Positions 1 through 8,312 are shown, numbered from the stretch's first letter. The stretch is DNA of 64,000 bases from Candidatus Latescibacterota bacterium (GCA_022826515.1 JAJDUT010000104.1:1-64000); one strand, 5' to 3'. Numbers and translations are program-made. Notes: a model not told the origin generated them from the letters alone.

Positions 1-2
1 CC

Positions 3-107
3 GGCAAGGTCGCGGTGGTCGCGGTGATGCGCAAGCTGCTCCTGCTGCTCAACGCCATTGCCCATCGACGAACCCCTTGGGTGCAACACCAAGCCAAAGC
101 AGGATAA
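3..107 (+). CDS. IS110-family transposase, C-terminal end (cut by window edge)
   Basis: The reading frame is open from the window edge to TAA at 105-107 and gives 34 residues. They include MRKLLLLLNAI followed by a TPW triplet, the usual ending of IS110/IS116/IS902 transposases, which are DEDD-type site-specific recombinases. Only the tail is visible, so catalytic residues and activity cannot be judged. The element's right end must lie in about 108-128, because the neighbouring minus-strand antitoxin frame loses homology there. IS110 elements usually lack long terminal inverted repeats, and I see none here. The family call rests on a short stretch but the pattern is characteristic. Confidence 0.7.
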   Translation, partial: GKVAVVAVMRKLLLLLNAIAHRRTPWVQHQAKAG

Positions 108-274
108 AAAAGGCTTGACACACAACACAGATACTCCCGCAAAAGCTCTTTGAGCGTGTCACCTTCGGTATGAATGCCATATCCCAGCGCACTTGTAGAA
201 TATCCACCGTCAATTTCGTCTTCCGTGACTTCAAAGATGATCTCGGACATTTCGCTGCTGAATTCAACTCTCAT
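108..274 (-). pseudogene. HicB-like antitoxin, truncated by the IS110 end
   Basis: On the minus strand an ATG at 274 (alternative ATG at 250) begins a frame whose first 49 or so residues contain MSEIIFEVTED and GGYSTSALGYGIHT. This pattern matches small HicB-like proteins often mis-named 2-oxoisovalerate dehydrogenase subunit. Resemblance stops near 128, where the frame runs without a stop into the IS110-type transposase sequence; the expected tail is missing. The ATG lies just after the TGA of the DUF5615 gene (276-278), so this was the last gene of a DUF433-DUF5615-HicB-like run. I read it as an antitoxin gene cut by IS insertion or by rearrangement at the element's end. The family call is moderately sure. 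Confidence 0.55.
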
Positions 275-275
275 C

Positions 276-605
276 TCAAAAGTATTCCACATGGCCCATC
301 ATCTCGTCCGCTTCCAATACCCCATGGATTAACATCAAACCAGAGATGATCTCGCCGATCGTACTTTCTTGATTTGTGTAAACAATCCCGGTATGATCTG
401 CACCTGCTGCTGCCAAGCGGAGGAAATCATCATCTTGGGTAAAGATGACACGTCCTTCTTCTCGTGCCCTTCTCAAATGTGCCTCGTCAGATGCTCCCAG
501 TGTTCCCGCCTCTGGAACAGTCAATACATCCACACCTCTTCGACGGAGGCCCATCACCACAGCTTTTGAGACATGCTCGTCCGTGTAGAATTTAATCTTC
601 GCCAC
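276..605 (-). CDS. DUF5615 family PIN-like protein (probable toxin)
   Basis: The 109-residue protein begins MAKIKFYTDEHV, the first acidic motif of the DUF5615 branch of PIN-like proteins. It has a second acidic cluster, FTQDDDFLRLA, at about residues 55-65. The family is related to Mut7-C/PIN ribonucleases and is commonly the toxin of a pair with a DUF433 protein, as here: its start overlaps the DUF433 gene by 14 bases. It is inferred to be a metal-dependent RNase whose activity the upstream partner restrains. Length and both acidic motifs look intact. The substrate is unknown. Confidence 0.8.
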   Translation of the reverse strand: MAKIKFYTDEHVSKAVVMGLRRRGVDVLTVPEAGTLGASDEAHLRRAREEGRVIFTQDDDFLRLAAAGADHTGIVYTNQESTIGEIISGLMLIHGVLEADEMMGHVEYF

Positions 606-915
606 GTTGCATCTTTTCTCGCAGCTTCTCAGAGAGCTTTGAAAAAGTCTGCTGGCGTAGCGTTTTTACAAATACCTTACTCTCCTCAATCGATTGGTCA
701 ATCTCAGCGCGGTGATCGAAATAGTAGGCCAATGCCGCATACACATCCGCCAGCGTCAAATCGTATTCAGTGGCAATCTCATCCGCACTCTTGCCCATGC
801 GCTCATGCCATATAGCGATGTTCTCCACTGTAATCCGATGTCCAGCAATGCGCGGCTTTCCACCAGATATGCCAGGAGTAATCTCAATATGCTGTTCCAA
901 AGTTTTCATTGTCAT
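592..915 (-). CDS. DUF433 family protein (probable antitoxin)
   Basis: This 107-residue protein carries the DUF433 signature: ITPGISGGKPRIAGHRITV at about residues 12-30 and ADVYAALAYYFDH at about 55-67. These are small helix-turn-helix proteins related to VapB-type antitoxins. The tail after residue 75 is charged and probably contacts the toxin. Start at 915 is favoured because GAGG lies about seven bases upstream; the ATG at 909 is an alternative. It is translated together with the DUF5615 toxin through a 14-base overlap, antitoxin first. Autoregulation is likely by analogy; I did not identify an operator. Confidence 0.8.
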   Translation of the reverse strand: MTMKTLEQHIEITPGISGGKPRIAGHRITVENIAIWHERMGKSADEIATEYDLTLADVYAALAYYFDHRAEIDQSIEESKVFVKTLRQQTFSKLSEKLREKMQRGED

Positions 916-949
916 CTAGATTCCTCACTCGGCTTTCGACGCCAGTAGG

Positions 950-1270
950 TCATACTGCCGTAGCCCGATCCTTGGCGCGACGGCGAACCCTTGAACGAAT
1001 CTCCTCGCCATTCTCGACCAACGCTCTCGATAATTCATAAATCTTCTGGGCATTCATCCAGAACTCTGGAGTCTGGCCGAAGTACTCGCCAAGGGCAATC
1101 GCCGTCTCAGCCGTCACGCCGCGTCGTTCGTGAACGATTTCATGGAGCCTCGTGGCAGGCAGGTCAATGTCCCGCGCCAATCCATTGACAGTCAGCCCCA
1201 TCTCCTCGATCTGCTCTAGAAGAAAAGCACCGGGATGAGTGGCAACTCGATTTGTGGGTACATTCATCAT
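950..1270 (-). CDS. higA: HigA-type antitoxin
   Basis: HigA-like Xre-family antitoxin of about 106 residues. It has the N-terminal TNRVATHPGAFLLEQ motif and a helix-turn-helix with DLPATRLHEIVHERRGVTAET, then FGQTPEFWMNAQ, all typical of HigA. An upstream ATG at 1294 would overlap the toxin stop, but GGAGAGG sits five bases before the ATG at 1270 and family members begin near that point, so 1270 is preferred. It should neutralise the HigB ribonuclease encoded immediately upstream and repress their shared promoter, which carries a perfect palindrome at 1588-1602. Confidence 0.85.
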   Translation of the reverse strand: MMNVPTNRVATHPGAFLLEQIEEMGLTVNGLARDIDLPATRLHEIVHERRGVTAETAIALGEYFGQTPEFWMNAQKIYELSRALVENGEEIRSRVRRRAKDRATAV

Positions 1271-1286
1271 ATTACCTCTCCGTTCC

Positions 1287-1571
1287 TCATTCATAGTGGT
1301 TACTCAATTCAACCTCGAAGGCGTCCCCATCCTTCCATACGAAGCATATCCGCCAGCCGCGCGAAACGCGGATGCTGTACTGCTCCTGCCGATCCCCCTT
1401 GAGCCGTTCGAGCCGATTCCCTAGCGGTACCCGAAGATCGTGAAGGCTAGCCACAGAGTTGATGCGATCCAGCTTCCCTCGCGCTCGTTGCAAGAGTTGC
1501 ATAGGAAAGGATCCGTCGCGTACACCGTGGAAAACGTTCGCAGTACGCTTATCAGCAAAAGATACGATCAT
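1287..1571 (-). CDS. higB: HigB/RelE-type toxin
   Basis: A complete 94-residue RelE-superfamily toxin of the HigB branch. It opens MIVSFADKRTANVFHG, contains ARGKLDRINSVASLHDLRVP, and ends with the conserved core YSIRVSRGWRICFVWKDGDA before NHYE. HigB enzymes cleave mRNA on the ribosome. The toxin-first gene order is usual for HigBA. The promoter's -10 box ends only three bases before this ATG, so the mRNA would be leaderless or start inside the gene. No damage is visible. Confidence 0.85.
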   Translation of the reverse strand: MIVSFADKRTANVFHGVRDGSFPMQLLQRARGKLDRINSVASLHDLRVPLGNRLERLKGDRQEQYSIRVSRGWRICFVWKDGDAFEVELSNHYE

Positions 1572-1574
1572 GGC

Positions 1575-1603
1575 ATAATATTACGAATGACGTAATACGT
1601 CAA
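1575..1603 (-). promoter_or_regulatory. higBA promoter with overlapping palindromic operator
   Basis: Read on the minus strand, TTGACG (1598-1603) and TATTAT (1575-1580) are separated by exactly 17 bases. Between and partly over them lies the perfect palindrome TGACGTA-A-TACGTCA at 1588-1602, a natural binding site for HigA. The arrangement supports autorepression. The predicted transcription start falls at or just inside the higB ATG (1571). Confidence 0.7.
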
Positions 1604-1737
1604 GAGTAAGTCAATTACGCATCCTAGACCAGAAAAAACTGCATGGCGAATCGTTCTATCACTTGCCTCACTGCACCCGAAAGCGCAGCGGCTGGGTTGT
1701 CCTTGCCCTCCCTACCGCGCCCCGTATTTTACCCTAC

Positions 1738-2574
1738 ATGATCCGCAAAGTACAGTCCACTGCCATCGCCCTGCTCTTGGCGACCAATGCCAGTTGTCTA
1801 TCCCCGTCTGACGACGGCGCTGAACCCGCTGCCCTCCAGCCGCAACAGCCCTCTGAAATCCTCACGTATTCCTACCGAGTCATCCGTTCCTTCCCCCACG
1901 ACCCCACAGCCTTCACCCAAGGGCTGCTCTACGACAACGGCTTTCTCTACGAAAGCACCGGCCAGTACGGCCAGTCGTCCCTGCGCAAGGTCGAGCTCGA
2001 AACAGGAACTGTCGTACAACTCCACCAGCTAGACGACCGCTTCTTCGCCGAGGGACTCGCCCTCTTCGGCAATCGCCTCCTCCAGCTAACGTGGCGGGCC
2101 AACAAGGGCTTTGCCTATCGCCTCGATTCTTTCGAGCCGCTAGCGGAATTCGCCTATCCCACCGAGGGCTGGGGGCTGACGTACGACGGCGAATTACTCG
2201 TTATGAGCGATGGCAGCGCGACCCTGTACTTCCGCGACCCATTTACCTTTGCCGAGGTGAGCCGAATCGCCGTTGTGGCCCAAGGCCGACCCGTATCTCA
2301 GCTCAACGAACTGGAGTGGATCGCCGGCGAGGTCTTTGCCAATATCTGGCAGACCGACACCATTGCCCGCATCGACCCAGCGACAGGCCAAGTCGCGGGG
2401 TGGATCGACCTGACCGGGCTGTTGAACAATGAAGACCGCCGTGGCTCTAACGCCGAGGTGCTCAATGGCATTGCCTACGACTCCGAGGGCGGGCGGCTCT
2501 TCGTCACCGGCAAGCGGTGGCCCAAGCTCTACCAGATCGAACTCGTATCCCCTTCACCGAAAGGTACACCATGA
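1738..2574 (+). CDS. glutaminyl-peptide cyclotransferase (glutamine cyclotransferase)
   Basis: A member of the plant/bacterial type of glutaminyl cyclase, which turns N-terminal glutamine of peptides into pyroglutamate, releasing ammonia. The start at 1738 gives 278 residues with a signal peptide ending in ATNASC, a possible but weak lipobox; the longer frame from 1663 would hide the signal. The mature part is a beta-propeller with the family's motifs: FPHDPTAFTQGLLY, YESTGQYGQSSLR, FAEGLAL, ELEWIAGEVFANIWQTD and LNGIAYD. It therefore acts in the periplasm. Its TGA overlaps the ATG of moaB (ATGA), so the two are translationally coupled, although no metabolic link is obvious. Confidence 0.88.
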   Translation: MIRKVQSTAIALLLATNASCLSPSDDGAEPAALQPQQPSEILTYSYRVIRSFPHDPTAFTQGLLYDNGFLYESTGQYGQSSLRKVELETGTVVQLHQLDDRFFAEGLALFGNRLLQLTWRANKGFAYRLDSFEPLAEFAYPTEGWGLTYDGELLVMSDGSATLYFRDPFTFAEVSRIAVVAQGRPVSQLNELEWIAGEVFANIWQTDTIARIDPATGQVAGWIDLTGLLNNEDRRGSNAEVLNGIAYDSEGGRLFVTGKRWPKLYQIELVSPSPKGTP

Positions 2575-3086
2575 CTCAAGACCGCGTCCCTGTGTGCATC
2601 GCCGTGCTCACGGTCTCCGACACCCGCGACGAAGCAACCGACAAATCCGGCAAACTGCTGGTCGAGCGCCTCGAAGCGGCCGGCCACGTCCTGCACGAAA
2701 AGCAAATCCTGCCCGACGACATCTATCAGCTCCGCGCCCAAGTCTCGCAGTGGATCGCCGAGCCCCGCGTCCAAGCCATCGTCACTACCGGCGGCACTGG
2801 CCTCACGGGCCGCGACGGCACACCCGAGGCCGTCAGCGTACTCTTCGACAAGGAAATCGAGGGCTTTGGCGAGGTCTTTCGCGTGCTGTCCTACGAGGAA
2901 ATCGGCACCGCGACCTTGCAATCGCGCTGCGTGGCCGGCGTCGCCAACAGCACCTACATCTTCTGCTTGCCTGGTTCCTCGGGGGCGTGCGCCACTGGCT
3001 GGGACAAGCTCATCGGGCCGCAGCTAGATTCCACCAACCAGCCCTGCAACCTCGTCGATCTGATGCCGAGATTGTCCGAAATTTGA
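2571..3086 (+). CDS. moaB: molybdenum cofactor biosynthesis protein MoaB
   Basis: A 171-residue MoaB/MogA-fold protein. It has AVLTVSDTRDEATDKSG at the N-terminus, the molybdopterin-binding loop TTGGTGLTGRDGTPEA near residues 80-95, and the C-terminal LPGSSGACATGWDKLI. MoaB-like proteins bind molybdopterin and in many bacteria adenylylate it before metal insertion. The ATGA overlap with the upstream cyclotransferase fixes the start. No other moa or mob gene lies in the window, so the cofactor pathway must be completed elsewhere. Confidence 0.9.
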   Translation: MTQDRVPVCIAVLTVSDTRDEATDKSGKLLVERLEAAGHVLHEKQILPDDIYQLRAQVSQWIAEPRVQAIVTTGGTGLTGRDGTPEAVSVLFDKEIEGFGEVFRVLSYEEIGTATLQSRCVAGVANSTYIFCLPGSSGACATGWDKLIGPQLDSTNQPCNLVDLMPRLSEI

Positions 3087-3117
3087 CGAGAGGTGTTACA
3101 CACCGGCCCCTCGGGTA

Positions 3118-3183
3118 GGAGATACTTCGCTGCGCTCAGTATGACGTCATGCCGAGTGCAGCGGAGCGGAGTCGAAGCATCCC
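3118..3183. repeat. imperfect palindromic intergenic repeat (TTCG...AGTCGAAG type)
   Basis: Two arms meet at 3145/3146. The left arm reads GATACTTCGCTGCGCTCAGTATGAC. The right arm, GTCATGCCGAGTGCAGCGGAGCGGAGTCGAAGCATC, is a longer imperfect reverse complement of it. The repeat lies between the convergent moaB and uvrA genes, where a hairpin could end transcription both ways, though there is no T-run. A related palindrome built on CTTCGACAAGCTCAG is at 45131-45182. Confidence 0.6.
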
Positions 3184-3235
3184 ATACCTAAGACTCTGTG
3201 CAAAGTTAGGTTAGAAGAGAAACCGCGTACCTAGC

Positions 3236-6109
3236 TCAGTTCAAGAAGTTCTTGAGGAATTGCCCAGTGTACGACTCGCTCACTTCGGCGAGTTCCTCTG
3301 GAGTGCCCTGCCCGACGATCTGGCCGCCGTTGTGGCCGCCCTCGGGACCTAAGTCGATGATGTAGTCCGCGGTCTTGATGACATCGAGGTGGTGCTCAAT
3401 GACCAAGACCGTATGGCCAGCCTCGACTAGGCGGTTGAGGCTGTCGAGCAGGCGCTGAATATCTGCTAGGTGTAGCCCGGTGGTAGGCTCGTCGAGCAAA
3501 TAGAGGTTGCTCTTGCCGCGCTTGAGCTTGCCCAACTCGTCGGCCAGCTTGACCCGCTGGGCCTCGCCGCCCGACAGCAGGGGGGCCGGGTGGCCAATTT
3601 GCAAATAGCCCAGCCCCAAATCGTTGAGTACGCCTAGCTTGTGGGCGATGAGCCGCTGGTCGGCGAAGAAATCCACCCCATCCTCTATGGTCATCGCCAA
3701 GACCTCGGCGATGTTCTTGTCCTGATAGGTAACGTCGAGCGTGTCCTGATTGTAGCGCGCGCCCTTGCAGGTGGGGCAGGGCACCTCCACGTCGGCCATC
3801 AGATGCAGCTTGGTAGTGACCGTGCCCTCGCCGCCACACTCCTCGCAGCGGCCTCCCTTGACGTTGAAGCTAAAGCGCGAGGCCGTATAGCGGCGCTTCT
3901 TGGCCTCGGGCGTCTCGGCGAAGAGGCGGCGGATGTTGTCGTAGAAGCCGATGTACGTGGCCGGGTTGGAGCGGGGCGAGCGGCCGATGGGGGATTGGTC
4001 GATATTGATCACATCGCTTACGTGCTCGATCCCGTCGAGGCGGTCGTGTGCGCCCGACAGCACGCGGCTGTCGTGGAAGATGGAATAGAGCTTCTTGTAG
4101 AGAATGTCGTGGACGAGCGTGCTCTTGCCCGAGCCAGAGGCTCCACTGACGCAGACGAAGACTCCCAAGGGAATTTTGACGTCGAGGTCGTCGAGGTTGT
4201 TGGCGCGGGCACCTCGAACATACAGGTTGCAGCCGTTGAGCGGGCGGCGCTCAACCGGCACGTCAATGCGCTGACGACCCGTGAGAAACTGGCCGGTTAG
4301 GGAATCTGAATTTTTCAATATCTGGCGAATGGTACCCTCGGCGGCAATGCGGCCACCGTGTACGCCCGGGCCGGGGCCGAGCTCGATGACGTGATCGGCC
4401 GCCCGAATGGTCTCCTCGTCGTGCTCCACCACAATGACCGTGTTGCCGACGTCGCGCAGGCGGCGCAGCGTCTCAATCATCTTGACGTTGTCTTTGGGAT
4501 GGAGGCCAATGGAAGGCTCGTCGAGCACGTAGAGCATGCCCATCAGGCCGGAGCCGATCTGCGTAGAAAGGCGAATGCGCTGGGCCTCGCCGCCAGAGAG
4601 GGTCCCCGCCCGGCGCGTGAGGCTGAGGTAATCCAAGCCAATGCCCATGATGAGGTCGAGCCGCAGCACCAACTCGCGCACGATCTGCTCGCCGGCCTGC
4701 TTCCTCTGCACGGGCATGGGAACGTCGCTGAGAAAATCGCGCAGCTCTTGCAGGTGCATCTCGCACAAATCGTGGATGGTGCGGTCGGCCACAGTGACGA
4801 GCATGCGCGTGGCTTTGAGCCGCGTGCCGCCGCAGTCCGGGCAGTCGTACTCGACCATGACCTTGCGCAGGTAATCCTCCATCCCCGAATGCGCCACCCC
4901 TTGACGGCGATAACGGCGATAGCGGCGCTCGATTTGGTTGATGACCCCATCGAAAGCAACCTTGCGCCCTTTGTAGCGCCGCCCCTCGGTCGCGCCCGGC
5001 GGCAGGACAATAGTGAAGCGCTTGCCCCTGGTGCCGTAGAACAGCACATCGACGATGCGGTCGGACAACTCGGCAAAGGGCGTGTCCAAGTCGAAGCCGT
5101 AGTGCTCGGCCAAGCTGTAGAAGATGCGGCCGCCCCATCCATTGCGGTCGCAGTTAATCGCCTCGCGCACAAAAGCACCGTCGAGAATACTCCGGCTCTT
5201 GTCGGGTACCAGCAGATCGGGATGGACCTGTAGATAGGTACCCAAGCCCGAACAGGTGACGCAGGCCGAGAGCGGCTCGTTGAAGGTGAAGTAACCCTGA
5301 GTCAGCTCGGCCATGCTGAGGCGGTGCTCGGGACAGCCAAAGCCTTCGTAGAAAGCCTCCACCTCCTGGTCGGAAGCGATTTCAGGGTTTAGCAAGTGGA
5401 AGCTGAGAAAATTCTCACCCACCACCAAGCCGTGCTCAATGGAGGCGAGGAGTTGCTTTTGCAGATCGCCGCGGATGACGAAGCGGTCGATAACCGCCTC
5501 AATGTGGAAATCCTCGTTCTCGTCGAGTTCGAGTTCCTCGCTCAGGTCGCATAGCTCTCCTTCGATACGCACCCGCCGATACCCCTTGGTGCGAATGTCG
5601 TCAAAGAGAAACGCGTAGTCCTCGCCGTAGATCTTAAAAACCGGCGCACGGATTTCCACCTCGGCCCCGTCCGGCAGGGACAGCAAGTGCTCGGCCATCT
5701 GGTAGGGCGTGCGGTAGGCGATGGGGCGGCGGCAATAGGGGCAGTGGGCTTGACCCACCGTGGAGTAGAGCATCCGCAGGTATTCGTACAAATCGGTCAT
5801 AGTACCGACGGTCGAGCGTGGATTGTTGAAGATGGTCTTCTGCTCAATGGAAATGACCGGCGAAAGCCCGGTGACAAAATCGACATCCGGCTTCTTCATC
5901 TGCTCGACAAAGCGCTTGGCATAGGTGGACATGGACTCCATGAAGCGCCGCTGGCCCTCAGCGTACACCGTGTCAAAGGCCAGCGAGGATTTGCCCGAGC
6001 CGCTAATGCCGGTGATGACGACCAGTTTATCGCGCGGAATGCTGACGTCGATGTTTTGCAGGTTGTTCTCGCGTGCGCCCTTAATGGCGATCGAGTCTCG
6101 TATAGCCAT
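3236..6109 (-). CDS. uvrA: UvrA-family excinuclease ABC subunit A
   Basis: A 957-residue UvrA, the damage-sensing ABC ATPase of nucleotide excision repair. Two nucleotide-binding domains are intact: Walker [14 protein letters not shown] with [14 protein letters not shown], then [13 protein letters not shown] with [17 protein letters not shown]; each has a D-loop/Walker B region ([19 protein letters not shown]). The C-terminal zinc module CEECGGEG...CPTCKG is complete. The first zinc module reads CPEH...CVTC instead of the usual four cysteines, so it may bind zinc as CCHC or be weakened. The region expected to bind UvrB (about residues 115-240) is present but divergent. The start [18 protein letters not shown] at 6109 is chosen over 6142 from family N-termini. 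It could be a second-type UvrA rather than the housekeeping copy. Confidence 0.88.
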   Translation of the reverse strand: MAIRDSIAIKGARENNLQNIDVSIPRDKLVVITGISGSGKSSLAFDTVYAEGQRRFMESMSTYAKRFVEQMKKPDVDFVTGLSPVISIEQKTIFNNPRSTVGTMTDLYEYLRMLYSTVGQAHCPYCRRPIAYRTPYQMAEHLLSLPDGAEVEIRAPVFKIYGEDYAFLFDDIRTKGYRRVRIEGELCDLSEELELDENEDFHIEAVIDRFVIRGDLQKQLLASIEHGLVVGENFLSFHLLNPEIASDQEVEAFYEGFGCPEHRLSMAELTQGYFTFNEPLSACVTCSGLGTYLQVHPDLLVPDKSRSILDGAFVREAINCDRNGWGGRIFYSLAEHYGFDLDTPFAELSDRIVDVLFYGTRGKRFTIVLPPGATEGRRYKGRKVAFDGVINQIERRYRRYRRQGVAHSGMEDYLRKVMVEYDCPDCGGTRLKATRMLVTVADRTIHDLCEMHLQELRDFLSDVPMPVQRKQAGEQIVRELVLRLDLIMGIGLDYLSLTRRAGTLSGGEAQRIRLSTQIGSGLMGMLYVLDEPSIGLHPKDNVKMIETLRRLRDVGNTVIVVEHDEETIRAADHVIELGPGPGVHGGRIAAEGTIRQILKNSDSLTGQFLTGRQRIDVPVERRPLNGCNLYVRGARANNLDDLDVKIPLGVFVCVSGASGSGKSTLVHDILYKKLYSIFHDSRVLSGAHDRLDGIEHVSDVINIDQSPIGRSPRSNPATYIGFYDNIRRLFAETPEAKKRRYTASRFSFNVKGGRCEECGGEGTVTTKLHLMADVEVPCPTCKGARYNQDTLDVTYQDKNIAEVLAMTIEDGVDFFADQRLIAHKLGVLNDLGLGYLQIGHPAPLLSGGEAQRVKLADELGKLKRGKSNLYLLDEPTTGLHLADIQRLLDSLNRLVEAGHTVLVIEHHLDVIKTADYIIDLGPEGGHNGGQIVGQGTPEELAEVSESYTGQFLKNFLN

Positions 6110-6155
6110 AATGTGTCCTGTTGTGCTAGTGCAGCCTCCCAATTCCTAATTCACG

Positions 6156-7094
6156 CTAATGCAGCCCCCAATCGGCCCCATCGTCGTCGTAGTAATAGGC
6201 CGCTTCCTGCATCTCTACGCGGCTCTTTTCAGTGAGGCGCAGCGGCGCTGACATCTTTTGCAGCAAGCCCTTTTCAACCAGCCACTCGCAGGCGAAGTCC
6301 GCGCCTTCCATCTTGAAGTGCTCTTCTATTTCCGACACCGTGCGCATGGACTCGGCCTCCTCCAAATAGTCGAGTAGGGGACGGAACAGGTCCCAGAGGT
6401 GGTCGTCGAGGTAGGTCTCTACGCGCTGGAGAGCGGCCTTGATGGTGCGGGCGTTTTTGGGAGCGGCGATCAAATCCGTGTAGATCGCGTTGAAGAACTC
6501 GGGATTAAAGGCGAGGGCTTGGTGAATGACCTCGCGGCCCGGGGCTTGGCCGTTGAGGATGCACTCGACACTGGCGAGTTGGTCGGCCACGTTGAGCAGC
6601 CACAGGAAGCTGTAGTCGTAGTCCTTCTTCACCTGGTACCACTTCTGGGCTTTGGTCAAGGTGGCCAACAGCGGCAGGGCGCGCCGCAGCAACTGGTAGT
6701 CGCGGTCGCGCGCGCCAATGCGCTCGGCGTCTTTGTACCACGCGGCAATGGACTCGTCTTTGGAGAACAGGAGGGTGCTGTGGGCGAAGGTAAAGTCGAG
6801 CCAACCGCCCTGGCGCGAGCCTTCGATGTTCAACTGGAAACGCTTGCGCGGGATGAGATTGGCGTGGATGATGACCCCTTCTTCGGTGAGGCAGTGGTCC
6901 TCGTAGCGCCGCACCTTGGGGTCGTCGGCCATGACGATCCACAAGTCAATGTCCGACTTCTCCCAAACTTGGTCGTACGAGTATGAGCCATAGACGATGG
7001 CGGCCAAAACCGTGCGGTCTTGTTGGAGCTTTTGGGTCAAGGCGTCGAGTGCTCGGCGATAGCGCTCTTGGACGGCTTGCTGAGACCGAGACAT
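6156..7094 (-). CDS. nucleotidyltransferase-domain protein
   Basis: This 312-residue protein has a polymerase-beta-type nucleotidyltransferase motif near residues 36-53: YGSYSYDQVWEKSDIDLWIV, that is GS followed by DxD. A third acidic position is plausible at LDFTFAHS. The C-terminal two-thirds is helical, resembling the substrate-binding part of aminoglycoside-type or HEPN/MNT-linked transferases, and ends in a charged winged-helix-like segment. It lies 46 bases upstream of uvrA on the same strand and may share its transcript. The substrate cannot be inferred. Confidence 0.7.
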   Translation of the reverse strand: MSRSQQAVQERYRRALDALTQKLQQDRTVLAAIVYGSYSYDQVWEKSDIDLWIVMADDPKVRRYEDHCLTEEGVIIHANLIPRKRFQLNIEGSRQGGWLDFTFAHSTLLFSKDESIAAWYKDAERIGARDRDYQLLRRALPLLATLTKAQKWYQVKKDYDYSFLWLLNVADQLASVECILNGQAPGREVIHQALAFNPEFFNAIYTDLIAAPKNARTIKAALQRVETYLDDHLWDLFRPLLDYLEEAESMRTVSEIEEHFKMEGADFACEWLVEKGLLQKMSAPLRLTEKSRVEMQEAAYYYDDDGADWGLH

Positions 7095-7250
7095 GGCAGT
7101 TCCTGACGAGGAGATCTAACGTGCGAGCGGCCCAAAATATACTGAACATACGTGTAGTTGTCAAGGTGTCGTGCAGCCTAGCTGTGTGGCGTCTTCCGAA
7201 GGCGTCCGTGAGCCGCTATATATACAAGGAAAGAGAAGCTGTTTTTCTGT

Positions 7251-7280
7251 GCCGCCGCTTTCGAGAGTAGGCGGCTTTTT
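7251..7280 (+). terminator. hairpin plus T-run, intrinsic terminator candidate
   Basis: GCCGCC (7251-7256) pairs with GGCGGC (7270-7275) and is followed by TTTTT. It would stop plus-strand transcription, yet the only gene to the left is on the minus strand (start 7094). It may therefore end a short unannotated RNA, or separate the candidate RNA at 7335-7473 from upstream read-through. Confidence 0.5.
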
Positions 7281-7334
7281 CTCTGCGAGACGAACGTCGC
7301 TTGTTGACAATGGGAATGGCTACTCTATCTTTGT

Positions 7335-7473
7335 CCGTGTGTCCATCAGACAGAGTACCCGCCACGTCGGGTTATCTGTTGAATAAAATAGCCTGTATTC
7401 GGCACAGGGTAGCTCCCTGAAGCCCGGCGAATAGGCAGAACTTCCCGCCTTACTCTGCGAGATGGACACATGG
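7335..7473. ncRNA. candidate structured RNA with long closing stem
   Basis: The stretch 7095-7676 holds no convincing protein gene but does hold this structure. CCGTGTGTCCATC (7335-7347) pairs with GATGGACACATGG (7461-7473), 13 base pairs with one G-U. After a three-base internal loop, CAGAGTA (7351-7357) pairs with TACTCTG (7451-7457). Inside, TATTCG (7396-7401) pairs with CGAATA (7428-7433), flanked by GCC/GGC, and AGGG pairs with CCCT at the tip. A long closing stem, a loosely paired middle and an inner hairpin resemble 6S RNA in outline, but I cannot show sequence homology. The strand is unresolved. Confidence 0.4.
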
Positions 7474-7676
7474 CCCGGCACCTGGCTGAGCCGTTGCATC
7501 CTTATAATATCTAGCGGAGAGCGGCGAAGAAGTTCTGACTCAAAGAATTATCCCCATACAACTAAGCATCTTTTTTCATAGCCGTTTTTAGGTCTATCCA
7601 AAAACGTGTTCATGGAGTTCTTTGATTGCTGCCACGCTTAACCCTCACGAATCAAGGAAGGGGAAACATCATCGCC

Positions 7677-8141
7677 ATGTGGAAAATATGTCTCATTAGT
7701 ATGGTGCTTATTCTCAGTGCCTGTGAAGGGCCTATGGGACCGCAAGGACCTGTGGGGCCACAAGGGCCAGCAGGGCCGCAAGGCGAGCGAGGTGTCCAAG
7801 GACCGAGAGGTCCCCAAGGCGAGCGAGGTTCCCAAGGACCGTCAGGTGTCGATTTATCCGTGCAGGTCGAGACCGGGACGATTTTGAATCGGAATTACAC
7901 GGATGGAAATCCCCATTGGGCTTCGATCCCGCTCGGCAATGCTTTCGGCGAACCAACTATCCTTTTTTTAGGAATTGAAAACGAAAATGGGGTTTACAAC
8001 GCGATCGATTTTGAATCAGTAATTTGGGGTGGCAGCAACAGTGACTATTCAGTTCCGGGCACCAGTGGCTGGTATGTCATGGTCTATGATAGATATAAAA
8101 ATCGCGTCGGCTCCAACTACCAAGTGAAGTTCCTCCAGTAG
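7677..8141 (+). CDS. collagen-like repeat lipoprotein
   Basis: A 154-residue predicted lipoprotein: the signal [16 protein letters not shown] ends in an LSAC lipobox. The mature protein opens with about 12 uninterrupted Gly-X-Y triplets ([18 protein letters not shown] and on), able to form a collagen-like triple helix, then has a compact domain of about 95 residues rich in aromatic and polar residues. The start is set by AAGGAAGGGG about 14 bases upstream together with the signal peptide; an upstream in-frame ATG at 7626 would bury it. It is probably a surface stalk holding a trimeric head. It stands alone between intergenic regions. Confidence 0.75.
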   Translation: MWKICLISMVLILSACEGPMGPQGPVGPQGPAGPQGERGVQGPRGPQGERGSQGPSGVDLSVQVETGTILNRNYTDGNPHWASIPLGNAFGEPTILFLGIENENGVYNAIDFESVIWGGSNSDYSVPGTSGWYVMVYDRYKNRVGSNYQVKFLQ

Positions 8142-8246
8142 CCGCCCGTCCAGACCTGTTGGTAGTCAACCAACATAATCTCACCTCGGCGGCGGGCCGA
8201 ACCGTCATCCAATAGCCGCAGCAACGGCTAGTCGGGGGATGGTAAG

Positions 8247-8312
8247 CTATTCGGTTAGCCGCTCGTTTTCATCGGCCAGCCAGTCCCACAGATGAGTATC
8301 CAGAATAATCAC
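8247..8312 (-). pseudogene. PIN-domain (VapC) toxin, N-terminal remnant
   Basis: A GTG at 8312 overlaps the TGA of the preceding antitoxin gene and opens VIILDTHLWDWLADENERL, the start of a VapC PIN domain with its first catalytic aspartate. It then stops at TAG (8247-8249) after 21 residues, where about 130 are expected. No continuation is visible in any frame, so the toxin has been deleted and its antitoxin left behind. Confidence 0.6.

Noticed and set aside
49..267. Minus-strand 72-codon ORF
   Set aside because: It is an out-of-frame shadow across the IS110/HicB-like junction; the frame from 274 has the family resemblance.
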